This document shows positions 18,042-27,238 of a DNA stretch of 64,000 nucleotides, piece after piece. A program made the position numbers and the translations under genes. Location of the stretch: assembly GCA_037133495.1 (NCBI GenBank), contig JBAXOA010000008.1, forward strand, positions 1 to 64,000, given 5' to 3'. The notes below the pieces were generated by a model. The model did no database searches and was not told the DNA's origin. It worked only from the letters and a program-made list of their open reading frames with translations. The stretch is from JAAFHB01 sp037133495. Its GTDB lineage: Bacteria > Bacteroidota > Bacteroidia > Bacteroidales > Prolixibacteraceae. The first letter of the stretch is position 1. Each line of letters opens with the position of its first letter.

Positions 18042-20450
18042 TTATCGGGTGTTAGTTTGCATTTTACTCATGCTTGGAGGAGGAATATTTACCCCCCAGC
18101 CGGTATTTGGCTGTGCTCCCATTTCAAAGATCAGCGTGCCGCCATCAGTTAATTTTTTACGGTCAATCCAACAGTTATCCAATTTTTCGTTATTGAACGA
18201 CAATGATTGTATATAGCTGTTAACTTTAGAATTGTTTCTGGTTTGAATAACCAGTTCTTTGCCTTTGTAATATTTAGGATCAAGTTGAATCGTCACTTTA
18301 TCAAATTGAGGACTGCCAAACTGAAACGTGGGATTCATGGCAGAATGGCCCTGCACATCAAAGAGTCCAAGGGCTGCCATCACATACCATGCGCCAAGCT
18401 GACCCTGGTCTTCATCCTGTCCAACGCCATATCCCCGCAAAGGCTGGACGCCATAAAACTCATCGCAAATAGCATGGGTCCACTTTTGGGTAAGCCATGG
18501 CTGACCGCTGTAATTAAACAGCCACGAATCATGCAAACAAGGCTGATTACCATGATTATACAATTTTTCAATACCCGAAAAACTGTCAATCGAATCTGAT
18601 CCGCCACCGAACTTGCTTTTTTGAGCATCGATAAACATCTCACCAAGCCGCCGGTTAAATTCGTCCTTTCCCATCAATTGAATAAGTCCTGCCACATCGT
18701 GGGGAACATACCAGGTGTACTGATAAGCATTTCCTTCCTGAAAACCATCCCATGCCTTCATCGGATCGAATTTTGGGATAAAAGTGCCATCTGCCATCTT
18801 AGGTCTGATGAATTTTGTCTCAGAATCAAAAAGATTTTGGTAGCAAGCAGCTTGTTTCATCAGTTTTTCATAGTCGGAATCATGACCCAAAGCCTTTGCC
18901 AATTGGGCTACCGCGAAGGAGCTAAAGCAATATTCAAGGGTATGCGATGATCCAAAATTAAATTTCCATCCATTTGAAATCAAGGTATCGCGATAAGGCA
19001 CATAACCATTTTTAACGAAATAATTAAGATCGTATTTCCCGTTCCCGAGATCCCGGCCATGATATTCCACCTCATTTTTAAGTGCCGCTTCGTATCCGGT
19101 CTTAAGATCAAAGTCACGGATGCCGCAGTTATATGCCGAGGCAATCATCAATCCCTGAAAATTCGTCTGCACACCATTGGTATACGTTCCCGCGGCTTCA
19201 CCATCGTGCAGCCAGCCACGGGTCTTATAAAAATCGATATTGGACTGAACATATTCACTGAAGTAGTCGGGATACGCCAGCGCCCAAAGCTGACTAAGAT
19301 TCCAGAATCCACCCCAGATGCCATCGGTATTATAATGGTGGTATTTTGGTTTGCCATCCTCACCGGTTGGTATTTGCCCGATTCCTCCATCGACAAGCGG
19401 ATATTTCCCGTTTACATCATTCGAAAGGCCACGTCCCAATAAGGCATGATAAAGGCCGGTATAGAATTTTACACGGCTGGTGCTGTCGCCTCCATCGGCC
19501 CTGATACGCCCCAGTTTTTCGTTCCAAATAACCTGTGCGGCTGCATGAACTGCGTCAAAGGTCTTTCCTGTTGCTTCTGTTTGAAGATTCAGCCGTGCGT
19601 TTTCTATTGAAGTATAGCTTAATCCGGTTTGAATTTCGAGCTGTTCATTTTGTTTCATATCAAAAGTCAGGTAAAGACCATTTGCAACACCCTTTGTGGC
19701 GATCACTCCGGTTTGCTGAACCGAATCAGTAAATGCTCCGGTTTCGGATGGTTGCTTACTCAACTTTGCAATAAAATACATTTTCACCCGTTTCCCAGGA
19801 TCTCCGAATTTCACATATTCGGGATAAGTCTCAACATATCCTTCTATTTCATTACCATTTACAATCTGCGCAAAAGCATCTGTCACGTCGCTGCTTTCGC
19901 CTTGCTTGTGACCGATATCGATAATCAGGCGGGCTTGTTTGGTTTCAGGAAAAGTATAACGATGAAAACCCACACGCTCGGTTGCCGTCAGTTCGGCTTT
20001 GATTCCATAATCTTTCAGAAATACTGAATAATATCCGGGTTCGGCATGTTCGCTCTTTTTATCAAAACGGGAACGATAACCACCATCGGGATTTTCCAGT
20101 TTTCCGGGAACAGTTTTCAATTTTCCTACTGTCGGCATAAATACTACACCACCAATCTGAAATTCGTGGAAATGTCCAAACCCTTCGATGGATGTATGCC
20201 GGTCGTCATACCCGCAAGGACCCCAGCTTCCCGCACTTCCGTAAGCATTGGTGTGCGGGGCAAGCTTGGCCATCCCGAAAGGTAATGAGGCGGGGGTATA
20301 GAAAAACCAACGGCCATGTACTGAACCGATTTGGGGATCGACATAAGCCGAAGGATTAAAAGTTTTCCTCGGAACAGAGCAGGATACAAAAAATCCGAGC
20401 AAGGTAAACAGCAGCGCTGTTTTCATCCGCAAATTAGTTATTGAAAGCAT
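18042..20450 (-). CDS. GH92 alpha-mannosidase lipoprotein
   Basis: GH92 enzymes are calcium-dependent exo-alpha-mannosidases common in Bacteroidota that digest high-mannose N-glycans and yeast mannan. The 802-residue protein has a lipobox (LLGFFVSC) and the family N-terminus VDPQIGSVHGRWFFYTPASLPFGMAKLAPHT. The catalytic-acid segment is EGNAYQYTWYVPHD (Glu572), and the acidic base motif is GQDEDQGQLGAWYVMAALG (about 678-696). Lipidation implies surface or periplasmic anchoring. A second in-frame ATG at 20426 gives the more usual signal (MKTALLF) and may be the true start. It follows the ROK gene by 70 bases. The substitution of the usual GN before the acidic pair by GQD is a small departure. 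Confidence 0.9.
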   Translation of the reverse strand: MLSITNLRMKTALLFTLLGFFVSCSVPRKTFNPSAYVDPQIGSVHGRWFFYTPASLPFGMAKLAPHTNAYGSAGSWGPCGYDDRHTSIEGFGHFHEFQIGGVVFMPTVGKLKTVPGKLENPDGGYRSRFDKKSEHAEPGYYSVFLKDYGIKAELTATERVGFHRYTFPETKQARLIIDIGHKQGESSDVTDAFAQIVNGNEIEGYVETYPEYVKFGDPGKRVKMYFIAKLSKQPSETGAFTDSVQQTGVIATKGVANGLYLTFDMKQNEQLEIQTGLSYTSIENARLNLQTEATGKTFDAVHAAAQVIWNEKLGRIRADGGDSTSRVKFYTGLYHALLGRGLSNDVNGKYPLVDGGIGQIPTGEDGKPKYHHYNTDGIWGGFWNLSQLWALAYPDYFSEYVQSNIDFYKTRGWLHDGEAAGTYTNGVQTNFQGLMIASAYNCGIRDFDLKTGYEAALKNEVEYHGRDLGNGKYDLNYFVKNGYVPYRDTLISNGWKFNFGSSHTLEYCFSSFAVAQLAKALGHDSDYEKLMKQAACYQNLFDSETKFIRPKMADGTFIPKFDPMKAWDGFQEGNAYQYTWYVPHDVAGLIQLMGKDEFNRRLGEMFIDAQKSKFGGGSDSIDSFSGIEKLYNHGNQPCLHDSWLFNYSGQPWLTQKWTHAICDEFYGVQPLRGYGVGQDEDQGQLGAWYVMAALGLFDVQGHSAMNPTFQFGSPQFDKVTIQLDPKYYKGKELVIQTRNNSKVNSYIQSLSFNNEKLDNCWIDRKKLTDGGTLIFEMGAQPNTGWGVNIPPPSMSKMQTNTR

Positions 20451-20520
20451 GAAGGAAAGTAATTATCAATGGTAAATTATTAATTTTCAATTTTCAATGA
20501 GACCAAATCAAAGTATAAGG

Positions 20521-21459
20521 TTACGACATTTGGGGCAAGAGTAATTTCACTTTTTCGTAGTAAGTCTCATCGACCAGAACAGAGCTGCCGATCATTGAAG
20601 CGGTTTCTTTTAGTTCTGAGACTGAAACCAGAATGTCAGCGCCATTCGCTTTTAAATATGTGTTAAGACTATCACGAAACAATGGAAAGGCATTTGAGAT
20701 ATTTCCGCCTATAACCAAAACCTCAACCCCGAAATTAATCATCAAAGGGCTCAAGAACTGACCAAGCTTACTGCCAAAATCATCGAATAAAAATTTCGCC
20801 TCAGGTGTATTTTCTACTAGTTGTGCCAGTTCCTTAACCCCCGAAAGCTGAATTCCTGTTTTTTCAAAATATCGATTCAGAAAGCCCCGGGTCGAGAAAT
20901 AATCATCAGCATTCGCATTTTCAAACGGCAGATACCATACACAGCCTTTTTCAGGGACTTTGCTGCCATCTACAACCGGAAGCCGGTCGCATAAAAAGGC
21001 TGAGCCAAATCCAGTCCCGAGGGTAATGGCCATCGAGCGTTTTGATCCGCTGGCTTTACCAATCCAGTCTTCTCCAATTGCAAATGCAGTTGCATCATTA
21101 ATAAAACGAATCGGGAAGGTATCCGGAAGGTTCATTTTTTTTCGTAATGCGTCGCGTACATCAAGTCCATAAAGATTCTCAAACTTTTTATTGTTTCCCT
21201 TAAACATGGCAATCCCATTGGCATAATCGAAAGGTCCCGGCATTGCAAATCCAATTCCGGCTACGTTTTCAAAACCAACTTTATCGATGGTGCGTTGTAT
21301 AGTTTTGCTCCAAATCCCGATAATCTCCTCGATGGTTCCCTGATTATCCGCATCATTTTCAGAGAAAGTTTCGGGCAGGTATCGTTTTTCTACAATATTA
21401 CAGGCAGCACAACTTATATGGCTGCCACCTATGTCAACTCCAATAGCTATTGAACTCAT
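20521..21459 (-). CDS. ROK-family sugar kinase
   Basis: The 312-residue cytoplasmic protein has the ROK pattern: GVDIGGSHISCA for phosphate binding, GFAMPGPFDYANG, the catalytic Asp in FINDATAFAIGE, and TLGTGFGSAFL. The zinc-binding Cys/His motif of many ROK proteins is not clear, and there is no DNA-binding domain, so it is a kinase rather than a repressor. It lies between the fucosidase and GH92 genes, so it likely phosphorylates a hexose released by the operon, such as mannose, glucose or an N-acetylhexosamine. The exact sugar is not readable. Confidence 0.82.
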   Translation of the reverse strand: MSSIAIGVDIGGSHISCAACNIVEKRYLPETFSENDADNQGTIEEIIGIWSKTIQRTIDKVGFENVAGIGFAMPGPFDYANGIAMFKGNNKKFENLYGLDVRDALRKKMNLPDTFPIRFINDATAFAIGEDWIGKASGSKRSMAITLGTGFGSAFLCDRLPVVDGSKVPEKGCVWYLPFENANADDYFSTRGFLNRYFEKTGIQLSGVKELAQLVENTPEAKFLFDDFGSKLGQFLSPLMINFGVEVLVIGGNISNAFPLFRDSLNTYLKANGADILVSVSELKETASMIGSSVLVDETYYEKVKLLLPQMS

Positions 21460-21477
21460 GAATCCAGGTATTTTTTA

Positions 21478-22923
21478 TTATTTCGCAATCTTGCTAATCT
21501 TAAGTACAACGGCGTACTCCGACGGCATCGCCTTTGACAATGCGGCAGGAATAGTAATTTTAAAGCCTGTTCCATCCAATTGCCAATTTACCGAACTCCC
21601 TTTCTTGCCTAACATCCCAATTTTCGCCCCTTTCTCAGGGACAAAACCTTTTACCTGGATTTCGGCCGGAAGCTTCTCGTTTTCTGCAAGCAGATAAATA
21701 ATGGACGCAGATCCGTCTTTGCTTCGGGTAAAGCGAAGTTTTCCATCAACATAAGGAGCTATAGGCCTCGTTCCATAAATAGCCTCCCCGTTGATCTTCA
21801 GCCAATCGCCAATATTTCTAAGCCTTTCATAAGCCGAATCGTACCAGGTGCCATCAGGTCCAGGGCCAATATTCAGCAACAGGTTACCACCCTTGGCGAC
21901 TATGTCGGTAAGCATATGGATCATTTCACGGGCAGGCCGCATTTTGGCATTGTATGAGTACGACCAGCCACCGCCAAGAATGATACACGACTCCCAGGGA
22001 TAGGCCAACATTTTGTCGGGAACAGTATTTTCAGGAGTCAGGTAATTCTGATTTTTCCCTTCAACGGCACGGTCAACAACAATAGCATCAGGCTGTTTTG
22101 AACGTATTTTGGCTACCAGCTCATCCATTTTGATATCCTGATCGTAGTATTTTTTAACGGTGAATCCCGACACATGAGGCGCTGTACCTACCGGGGTATT
22201 TTTCTGAACCCAGCCCCCGTCAAACCACAGTAAATCAATTTTTCCATAATTTGTACAGAGCTCCATTACCTGATTATGAGTAAAATTCACAAAATCATTC
22301 CAGCGTCCGGGATACTTTGCCGGATCATAATTAATATTCCGGTCGAGGGGTGGGAAATGAGGCCACCAGAAATCGGGGCTGTGCCAGTCGGGTTTCGAGA
22401 AATAGGCGCCAACCCATAACCCTTTGTTGCGAAAAGCATTGAAGATTTCTTTGGTTACATCGGCTTTGGGGTTAGTATGAAAAGGACAATCCTTTCCGGT
22501 AATTTTATAATCGGTGTATTTGCTGTCGAACATACAAAAGCCATCGTGGTGCTTGGTCGTGAAGACCACATATTTCATCCCTGCTTCTTTAGCGGCTGTT
22601 GCCCATTTCTCAGGATCAAATTTCACCGGATTAAAAGTTTTTCCCAAATTTTCGTACCGTTTTTTGTAGGCAAAATAGTCCGTAACAGTGTCGGGAACAC
22701 ACCATCCTTCATCTTCAGGACAAATCGACCACGACTCGACAATTCCCCATTGACTGTAAGGGCCCCAGTGCATTAAGAGCCCGAATTTGATGTCTTGCCA
22801 CTCGCTGATCCGTTGCTGAATACGCGGATCAGGATCGGGAGTGTAAGTCTGCTCCTGGTGCTGACCGGCGACTTTCAAAACCGAAAGAATAGAAAAGAGA
22901 AAAATTAGTTTTACAAGTTTCAT
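21478..22923 (-). CDS. GH29 alpha-L-fucosidase
   Basis: The first gene of the glycan operon encodes a 481-residue secreted GH29 alpha-L-fucosidase (signal ending LKVAGQ). Family motifs are KFGLLMHWGPYS, VVFTTKHHDGFCMFDSKYT, and KIDLLWFDGGW with the nucleophile Asp235. AKGGNLLLNIGPGPDGT follows, and the C-terminus is a beta-sandwich. It would remove core or antennal fucose. It is transcribed divergently from the GH20 gene with 94 bases between the two start codons, so the two units may share a control region. Confidence 0.93.
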   Translation of the reverse strand: MKLVKLIFLFSILSVLKVAGQHQEQTYTPDPDPRIQQRISEWQDIKFGLLMHWGPYSQWGIVESWSICPEDEGWCVPDTVTDYFAYKKRYENLGKTFNPVKFDPEKWATAAKEAGMKYVVFTTKHHDGFCMFDSKYTDYKITGKDCPFHTNPKADVTKEIFNAFRNKGLWVGAYFSKPDWHSPDFWWPHFPPLDRNINYDPAKYPGRWNDFVNFTHNQVMELCTNYGKIDLLWFDGGWVQKNTPVGTAPHVSGFTVKKYYDQDIKMDELVAKIRSKQPDAIVVDRAVEGKNQNYLTPENTVPDKMLAYPWESCIILGGGWSYSYNAKMRPAREMIHMLTDIVAKGGNLLLNIGPGPDGTWYDSAYERLRNIGDWLKINGEAIYGTRPIAPYVDGKLRFTRSKDGSASIIYLLAENEKLPAEIQVKGFVPEKGAKIGMLGKKGSSVNWQLDGTGFKITIPAALSKAMPSEYAVVLKISKIAK

Positions 22924-23017
22924 GACTATATTGGAATAGATTAAATTTGATTTCTACAACTGTAAAATTAAAATAATCTGCTATCTTAGCACGTCCTAAA
23001 ACTAAAAAAAAAGAACA

Positions 23018-24700
23018 ATGAGAACATCTTTAACCGGAATATTGAATTTAGTGAGTTGCGCTTTGCTAATAAGTTGCATACCAAATAAAACTTTCACTGA
23101 AAAAGAAATTGTGCTCATTCCACAGGTTCAAAAAATGAGCTTAGGCAACTCCTCCTTCCGATTTAACAAAAACACAAAATTTGTTGTTCAGGATGCGGAA
23201 CAACAAGAAATTGCCAGCCAATTAACCGAACGATTCGAAAAATCTGCCGGCTGGAAGCCAGAGATTGTAATAAATGGCAGCCCAAGCTTTAATCAGGTTT
23301 ATTTCAATACAGACCCTTCGTTAGCAACTGAAGCTTATGCCCTGGATGTTTCAAAGAACGGGATTGGGATAAAGGCAGCCAAGCCGGCAGGGTTCTTTTA
23401 CGCGATGCAGACATTGCGACAATTACTGCCTGCCGAAATCGAAAGCAGTCAGAAACAGGAAAAAACAGACTGGATTGTTCCTGTTATCTCGATTTCAGAT
23501 AGTCCTGCGTTCAAATGGAGAGGCTATATGCTGGATGTCTCACGTCATTTTTTCCCAAAAGAAGAAGTTATTCAAATGATTGACTATCTTGCGATTCACA
23601 AAATAAATACGCTCCATCTGCACCTCGTCGATGATCAGGGATGGCGCATCGAAATAAAAAAATATCCTAAACTTACTGCCGTTGGAGCATGGCGTGTCAA
23701 CCGCGAAGATAAACCATGGAATTCGCGTGCAAAACAAGAACCGGGAGAAAAAGCTACCTATGGCGGTTTTTATACCGGTGAGGATATCAAGGAGATGGTA
23801 GCTTATGCGGGTAAACGTTATATAAATATCGTTCCCGAGATTGAAATGCCTGCCCATGTAACAGGAGCGCTCGCTGCCTATCCTCAACTGTCATGCCTGG
23901 GTGGTTCATTCAGCGTGCTTCCCGGCGGTGTATGGCCTATTACCGATATTTATTGTGCAGGTAAAGATTCCACTTTCCTTTTTCTGGAAGATGTACTAAC
24001 CGAAGTTATGGATCTGTTCCCTTCAAAATACATCCATATCGGAGGTGATGAAGCCACCAAGACCGTCTGGGAAAAATGTCCCGATTGCAAAAAACGCATT
24101 AAAACTGAAGGATTAAAAAATGTTGGAGAGCTACAAAGCTATTTCATCAAGCGAATAGAAAAATTTATCAATGCAAAGGGAAGAGTCTTGCTTGGATGGG
24201 ACGAAATTCTTGAGGGAGGATTGCCTCCTAAGGCCACGGTTATGAGCTGGCGCGGAACCCAGGGTGGTATTGATGCCGCGAAACTTGGTCATGATGTAGT
24301 GATGACACCAGGTAATCCATGCTATTTCGACCATTATCAGGGACCAAAAGCGGAGGAACCATTGGCAATAGGCGGATTTAATCCGTTAAACAAAGTTTAT
24401 GAATTCAATCCGGTACCTACTGAACTGGATGCCGAAGCAGCCAAACACATATTGGGTGCTCAGGCTAATTTGTGGACCGAATATGTCCCTGATATTAAAC
24501 ATGTTCAATACATGACCTTCCCGCGAATTGCAGCAATGGCCGAATCTTTATGGAGTCCGAAGGAAGTCCGCAATTGGGATAATTTCCTTTTCCGCATCCA
24601 ATTATTTACCCGTCGATACGATTTTCAGGGCATCAACTATTCAAAAAGTGCCTTTAAGGAGAGTGCCAGTCAGCAGACTAAACCGGTGAGCAAAAAATAA
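23018..24700 (+). CDS. GH20 beta-N-acetylhexosaminidase lipoprotein
   Basis: The 560-residue GH20 enzyme removes terminal beta-linked GlcNAc or GalNAc by substrate-assisted catalysis. A lipobox is seen at ALLISC (Cys20). The N-terminal GH20b-like domain covers about 30-160, and the barrel begins with FKWRGYMLDVSRHFFPKEEV. Other barrel motifs are LHLHLVDDQGWRIEIKKYP, VPEIEMPAHVTGALAAYP, and the catalytic pair Asp344-Glu345 in HIGGDEATKTVWE. LGAQANLWTEYVPD near the end is also typical. It completes the set of activities in the neighbouring operon on the other strand. A cyclase-family gene follows after 30 bases and is probably co-transcribed. Confidence 0.93.
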   Translation: MRTSLTGILNLVSCALLISCIPNKTFTEKEIVLIPQVQKMSLGNSSFRFNKNTKFVVQDAEQQEIASQLTERFEKSAGWKPEIVINGSPSFNQVYFNTDPSLATEAYALDVSKNGIGIKAAKPAGFFYAMQTLRQLLPAEIESSQKQEKTDWIVPVISISDSPAFKWRGYMLDVSRHFFPKEEVIQMIDYLAIHKINTLHLHLVDDQGWRIEIKKYPKLTAVGAWRVNREDKPWNSRAKQEPGEKATYGGFYTGEDIKEMVAYAGKRYINIVPEIEMPAHVTGALAAYPQLSCLGGSFSVLPGGVWPITDIYCAGKDSTFLFLEDVLTEVMDLFPSKYIHIGGDEATKTVWEKCPDCKKRIKTEGLKNVGELQSYFIKRIEKFINAKGRVLLGWDEILEGGLPPKATVMSWRGTQGGIDAAKLGHDVVMTPGNPCYFDHYQGPKAEEPLAIGGFNPLNKVYEFNPVPTELDAEAAKHILGAQANLWTEYVPDIKHVQYMTFPRIAAMAESLWSPKEVRNWDNFLFRIQLFTRRYDFQGINYSKSAFKESASQQTKPVSKK

Positions 24701-24730
24701 TATCATTTATTCCCATGATGTTATCTTCTG

Positions 24731-25348
24731 ATGAAATTGATTGATCTGACTCATACGCTGCATAAAAGTATTCCGGTTTTTCCCGGTGATGATCCTGTTA
24801 TTTTAAATCAGGTCAGAACCCTTGGGGGTGATGGCTATAATAATTACAGACTCTCGGCTGATATGCATATTGGAACGCATATTGACGGACCGGCACATAT
24901 GACAACAGATAAACGGCTGATAGCTGATCTTCCGCTTGATAGGTTTACCGGAAAAGGTGTGGTGATTGATGTGAGAGGCGAGATGGAAATTCAGTTGAAG
25001 GAGTCGTATCGCACAATCATTCAGCCTGATAGTATTGTATTGTTTTACTCGGGATTGGATCAGCATTTCGGCAAGCCCGAATATTTTACTGCTTATCCTG
25101 ATATTAGCAGCGAACTTGCCCTGTTTTTATCTTCCCGGCAGGTAAAAATGGTCGGACTGGACTGGTTTTCACCTGATCATCATCCCTACCCTATCCATAA
25201 GATTCTGTTGGAGAACAACATCCTGATACTTGAAAATCTCACCAATCTTGGCCGGCTTTTGAAAGAAACTGACTTCGAAGTTTTCGCATTTCCGCTAAAG
25301 ATTGAGGCGGACAGTTCAATTGTCAGGGTAGTGGCGAGGATTGACTGA
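24731..25348 (+). CDS. Cyclase-family (kynurenine formamidase-like) hydrolase
   Basis: The 205-residue protein belongs to the metal-dependent cyclase family (PF04199). It starts MKLIDLTHTLHKSIPVFPGD and contains the family metal motif HIGTHIDGPAHM, followed by GLDWFSPDHHPYPIHK with further ligands. Members include arylformamidases and other amide hydrolases; the substrate is not evident. The position directly behind GH20 may be accidental, or it may act on an amide product of amino-sugar turnover. Confidence 0.82.
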   Translation: MKLIDLTHTLHKSIPVFPGDDPVILNQVRTLGGDGYNNYRLSADMHIGTHIDGPAHMTTDKRLIADLPLDRFTGKGVVIDVRGEMEIQLKESYRTIIQPDSIVLFYSGLDQHFGKPEYFTAYPDISSELALFLSSRQVKMVGLDWFSPDHHPYPIHKILLENNILILENLTNLGRLLKETDFEVFAFPLKIEADSSIVRVVARID

Positions 25349-25394
25349 GAGATTTTGACAAGAGAAAAAACTAAAACACCTGATTTTTTAGACT

Positions 25395-25490
25395 GAAGCA
25401 ATTGGATTGTATGTCGATAGCCTTATCGCAAATAATGAATCTATTCCTGATGAATCAAAAATGCTTGAATACCCTTTACGCAATTCCTAA
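25395..25490 (+). pseudogene. HicB-like antitoxin C-terminal remnant
   Basis: A 31-codon frame reads EAIGLYVDSLIANNESIPDE and ends with MLEYPLRNS and a stop. This matches the end of HicB-type (UPF0150) antitoxins: the EAIxLYxxxL helix followed by a PxP/IPDE turn. The codon two positions before it is TAG, and no start or HicA partner is present, so it is a fragment of a lost toxin-antitoxin locus. The assignment is from memory of the family pattern. Confidence 0.45.
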
Positions 25491-25535
25491 ACAAGCCGGC
25501 ATCGACAAAACTGATCTATAAGCGCCGGTTACCAA

Positions 25536-25696
25536 AAAAGAGGCTGTTTCAAAAGTCTTTTTACCGCGGAGATACGCAGAGAAGGAGCAAAGCTACGCAG
25601 AGATATTCTTCTGTATTTTAATACTTTGCGGTTCTCAGCGGTTTCCCTCAGCGGATCTCAGCGGTTAATTTTCTTACTTTTGATACAGCCTCTTTT
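25536..25696. repeat. MITE-like element with 21-base inverted ends
   Basis: AAAAGAGGCTGTTTCAAAAG(T) at 25536-25556 pairs with the inverted copy at 25676-25696 with a single mismatch. The inside has CCGCGGAGATACGCAGAG-type words on the left and CTCAGCGGATCTCAGCGG-type words on the right, which also form imperfect stems. Similar CGCAGAG/CTCAGCG elements are widespread in Bacteroidota intergenic DNA. It lies just after the last gene of the ilv/leu operon, so it may also end that transcript. Confidence 0.6.
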
Positions 25697-25721
25697 CAAT
25701 GATCTATTTTGTTTCTGTTTA

Positions 25722-27197
25722 TTAGACAATCGCTTCCATTGCCTCCATGGCTTCACGCAACTCCTGACCAACTAATTCAACCTCGTGGTAACGAATTTCT
25801 TCGTTAATCTGAATCAGCATTTTATTATCTACGTGATTATCAATGCCTGTGTTGAAATTTTTTCCGATAACATTGGTGTCGATCTTCGACATAAAATCAG
25901 CCAGTAAAGGTTTCGCAGCATGATCGAACAGATAACAGCCATATTCGGCGGTATCGGAGATTACGCGATTCATTTCGAACAGCTTCTTGCGGGCTATTGT
26001 ATTGGCAATTAACGGCGTCTCGTGGAGTGATTCGTAATAAGCCGACTCAGCCTTAATACCTGCCTCGGTCATCACCTCGAAGGCGAGTTCCACGCCGGCT
26101 TTCACAAATGCAACCATTAGTGTCCCGTTATCGAAATATTCCTGTTCAGAAATTTTCATAGTTCCTGCAGGAGTTTTTTCAAAGGCAGTTTCGCCCGTTG
26201 CAGCACGCCAGGCCAAAAGATTTTTATCTCCAGCCTTCCAGTCTTCCATCATTGTGGCAGAGAAGGCTCCGCTCATGATATCGTCCATATGATGCTCATA
26301 CAAAGGACGCATAATTGTTTTTAGTTCATCGGCCAGTTTAAAGGCGGCAATTTTTGCAGGATTCGACAAACGATCCATCATATGGGTAATACCACCCAGC
26401 TTCAACGCTTCGGTAGTAACTTCCCAACCATATTGGATCAGCTTAGAAGCATAGGATGGTTCAATCCCCTTCTCCACCATTTTGTTAAAACAAAGAATAG
26501 AAGCAGTTTGCAACACACCGCAAAGGATGGTCTGCTCACCCATCAGGTCAGACTTTACTTCAGCTACAAACGACGATTTTAATACGCCTGCTTTATGACC
26601 ACCGGTACCGGCACAATACGCTTTGGCGATTTCAAAACCATCCCCGTTCGGATCGTTATCGAGGTGAACGGCAATCAGAGTGGGAACACCGAATCCTCGC
26701 AGATATTCGGCTCTAACCTCTGATGCCGGTGATTTTGGCGCCACCATAATGACCGTGATATCTTTACGAATCTGGATACCTTCCTCCACAATATTAAAAC
26801 CGTGTGAATAAGAGAGGCAAGCCCCTTTTTTCATCAGAGGAACAGCTGCATTCACAACCGGAGTGTGGTATTTGTCGGGCGTAAGATTCAATACAAGATC
26901 GGCCTGTGGAATCATCTCCTCGAAAGTTCCGACTTTGAAATTGTTTTCCGTGGTATTGATATAGGAAATATGTTTTTCATCAATCTCAACCTGACGCAAG
27001 GCATAAGAAACATCCAAACCGCTGTCTCGCAGGTTTAGACCCTGGGCAAGACCTTGTGCTCCGCAGCCGAGAACGACTAATTTTTTACCTTCCAACTTCT
27101 TTACACCATCGGCGAATTCCGACTGATCCATGAAGTCGCATTTTCCAAGCTCCTGAATTTTGAGTCTTAACGGAAGTGAACTGAAATAATTTGCCAT
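25722..27197 (-). CDS. ilvC: Ketol-acid reductoisomerase, long form
   Basis: IlvC converts 2-acetolactate or acetohydroxybutyrate to the dihydroxy acid using NADPH. The 491-residue length is that of the class II (long, duplicated C-terminal knotted domain) enzyme. Visible motifs are the Rossmann turn VLGCGAQGLAQGLNLRDSG, NLTPDKYH, LSYSHGFNIVEEG and VAPKSPASEVRAEY. Acidic metal ligands lie in SDLMGEQTILCGVLQ. It is the last gene of the nine-gene operon, 41 bases after leuB. Confidence 0.96.
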   Translation of the reverse strand: MANYFSSLPLRLKIQELGKCDFMDQSEFADGVKKLEGKKLVVLGCGAQGLAQGLNLRDSGLDVSYALRQVEIDEKHISYINTTENNFKVGTFEEMIPQADLVLNLTPDKYHTPVVNAAVPLMKKGACLSYSHGFNIVEEGIQIRKDITVIMVAPKSPASEVRAEYLRGFGVPTLIAVHLDNDPNGDGFEIAKAYCAGTGGHKAGVLKSSFVAEVKSDLMGEQTILCGVLQTASILCFNKMVEKGIEPSYASKLIQYGWEVTTEALKLGGITHMMDRLSNPAKIAAFKLADELKTIMRPLYEHHMDDIMSGAFSATMMEDWKAGDKNLLAWRAATGETAFEKTPAGTMKISEQEYFDNGTLMVAFVKAGVELAFEVMTEAGIKAESAYYESLHETPLIANTIARKKLFEMNRVISDTAEYGCYLFDHAAKPLLADFMSKIDTNVIGKNFNTGIDNHVDNKMLIQINEEIRYHEVELVGQELREAMEAMEAIV

Positions 27198-27238
27198 TTT
27201 TGAATTTTTAAAGGATTTATTATTTTTGAATTTTTCTC

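Larger units (their letters stand above)
25349..25721. other. Gene-free stretch with remnant and inverted-repeat element
   Basis: The 373 bases between the cyclase gene and ilvC contain a decayed HicB-like segment (25395-25490) and a 161-base inverted-repeat element (25536-25696), both listed separately. Nothing else is seen. Confidence 0.7.

Noticed and set aside
22942..22949. TAAATTTG box before the GH20 gene as its promoter
   Set aside because: The matching TTG element would fall inside the fucosidase start region at the wrong spacing (8 bases), so it is not supported beyond the -7 match.
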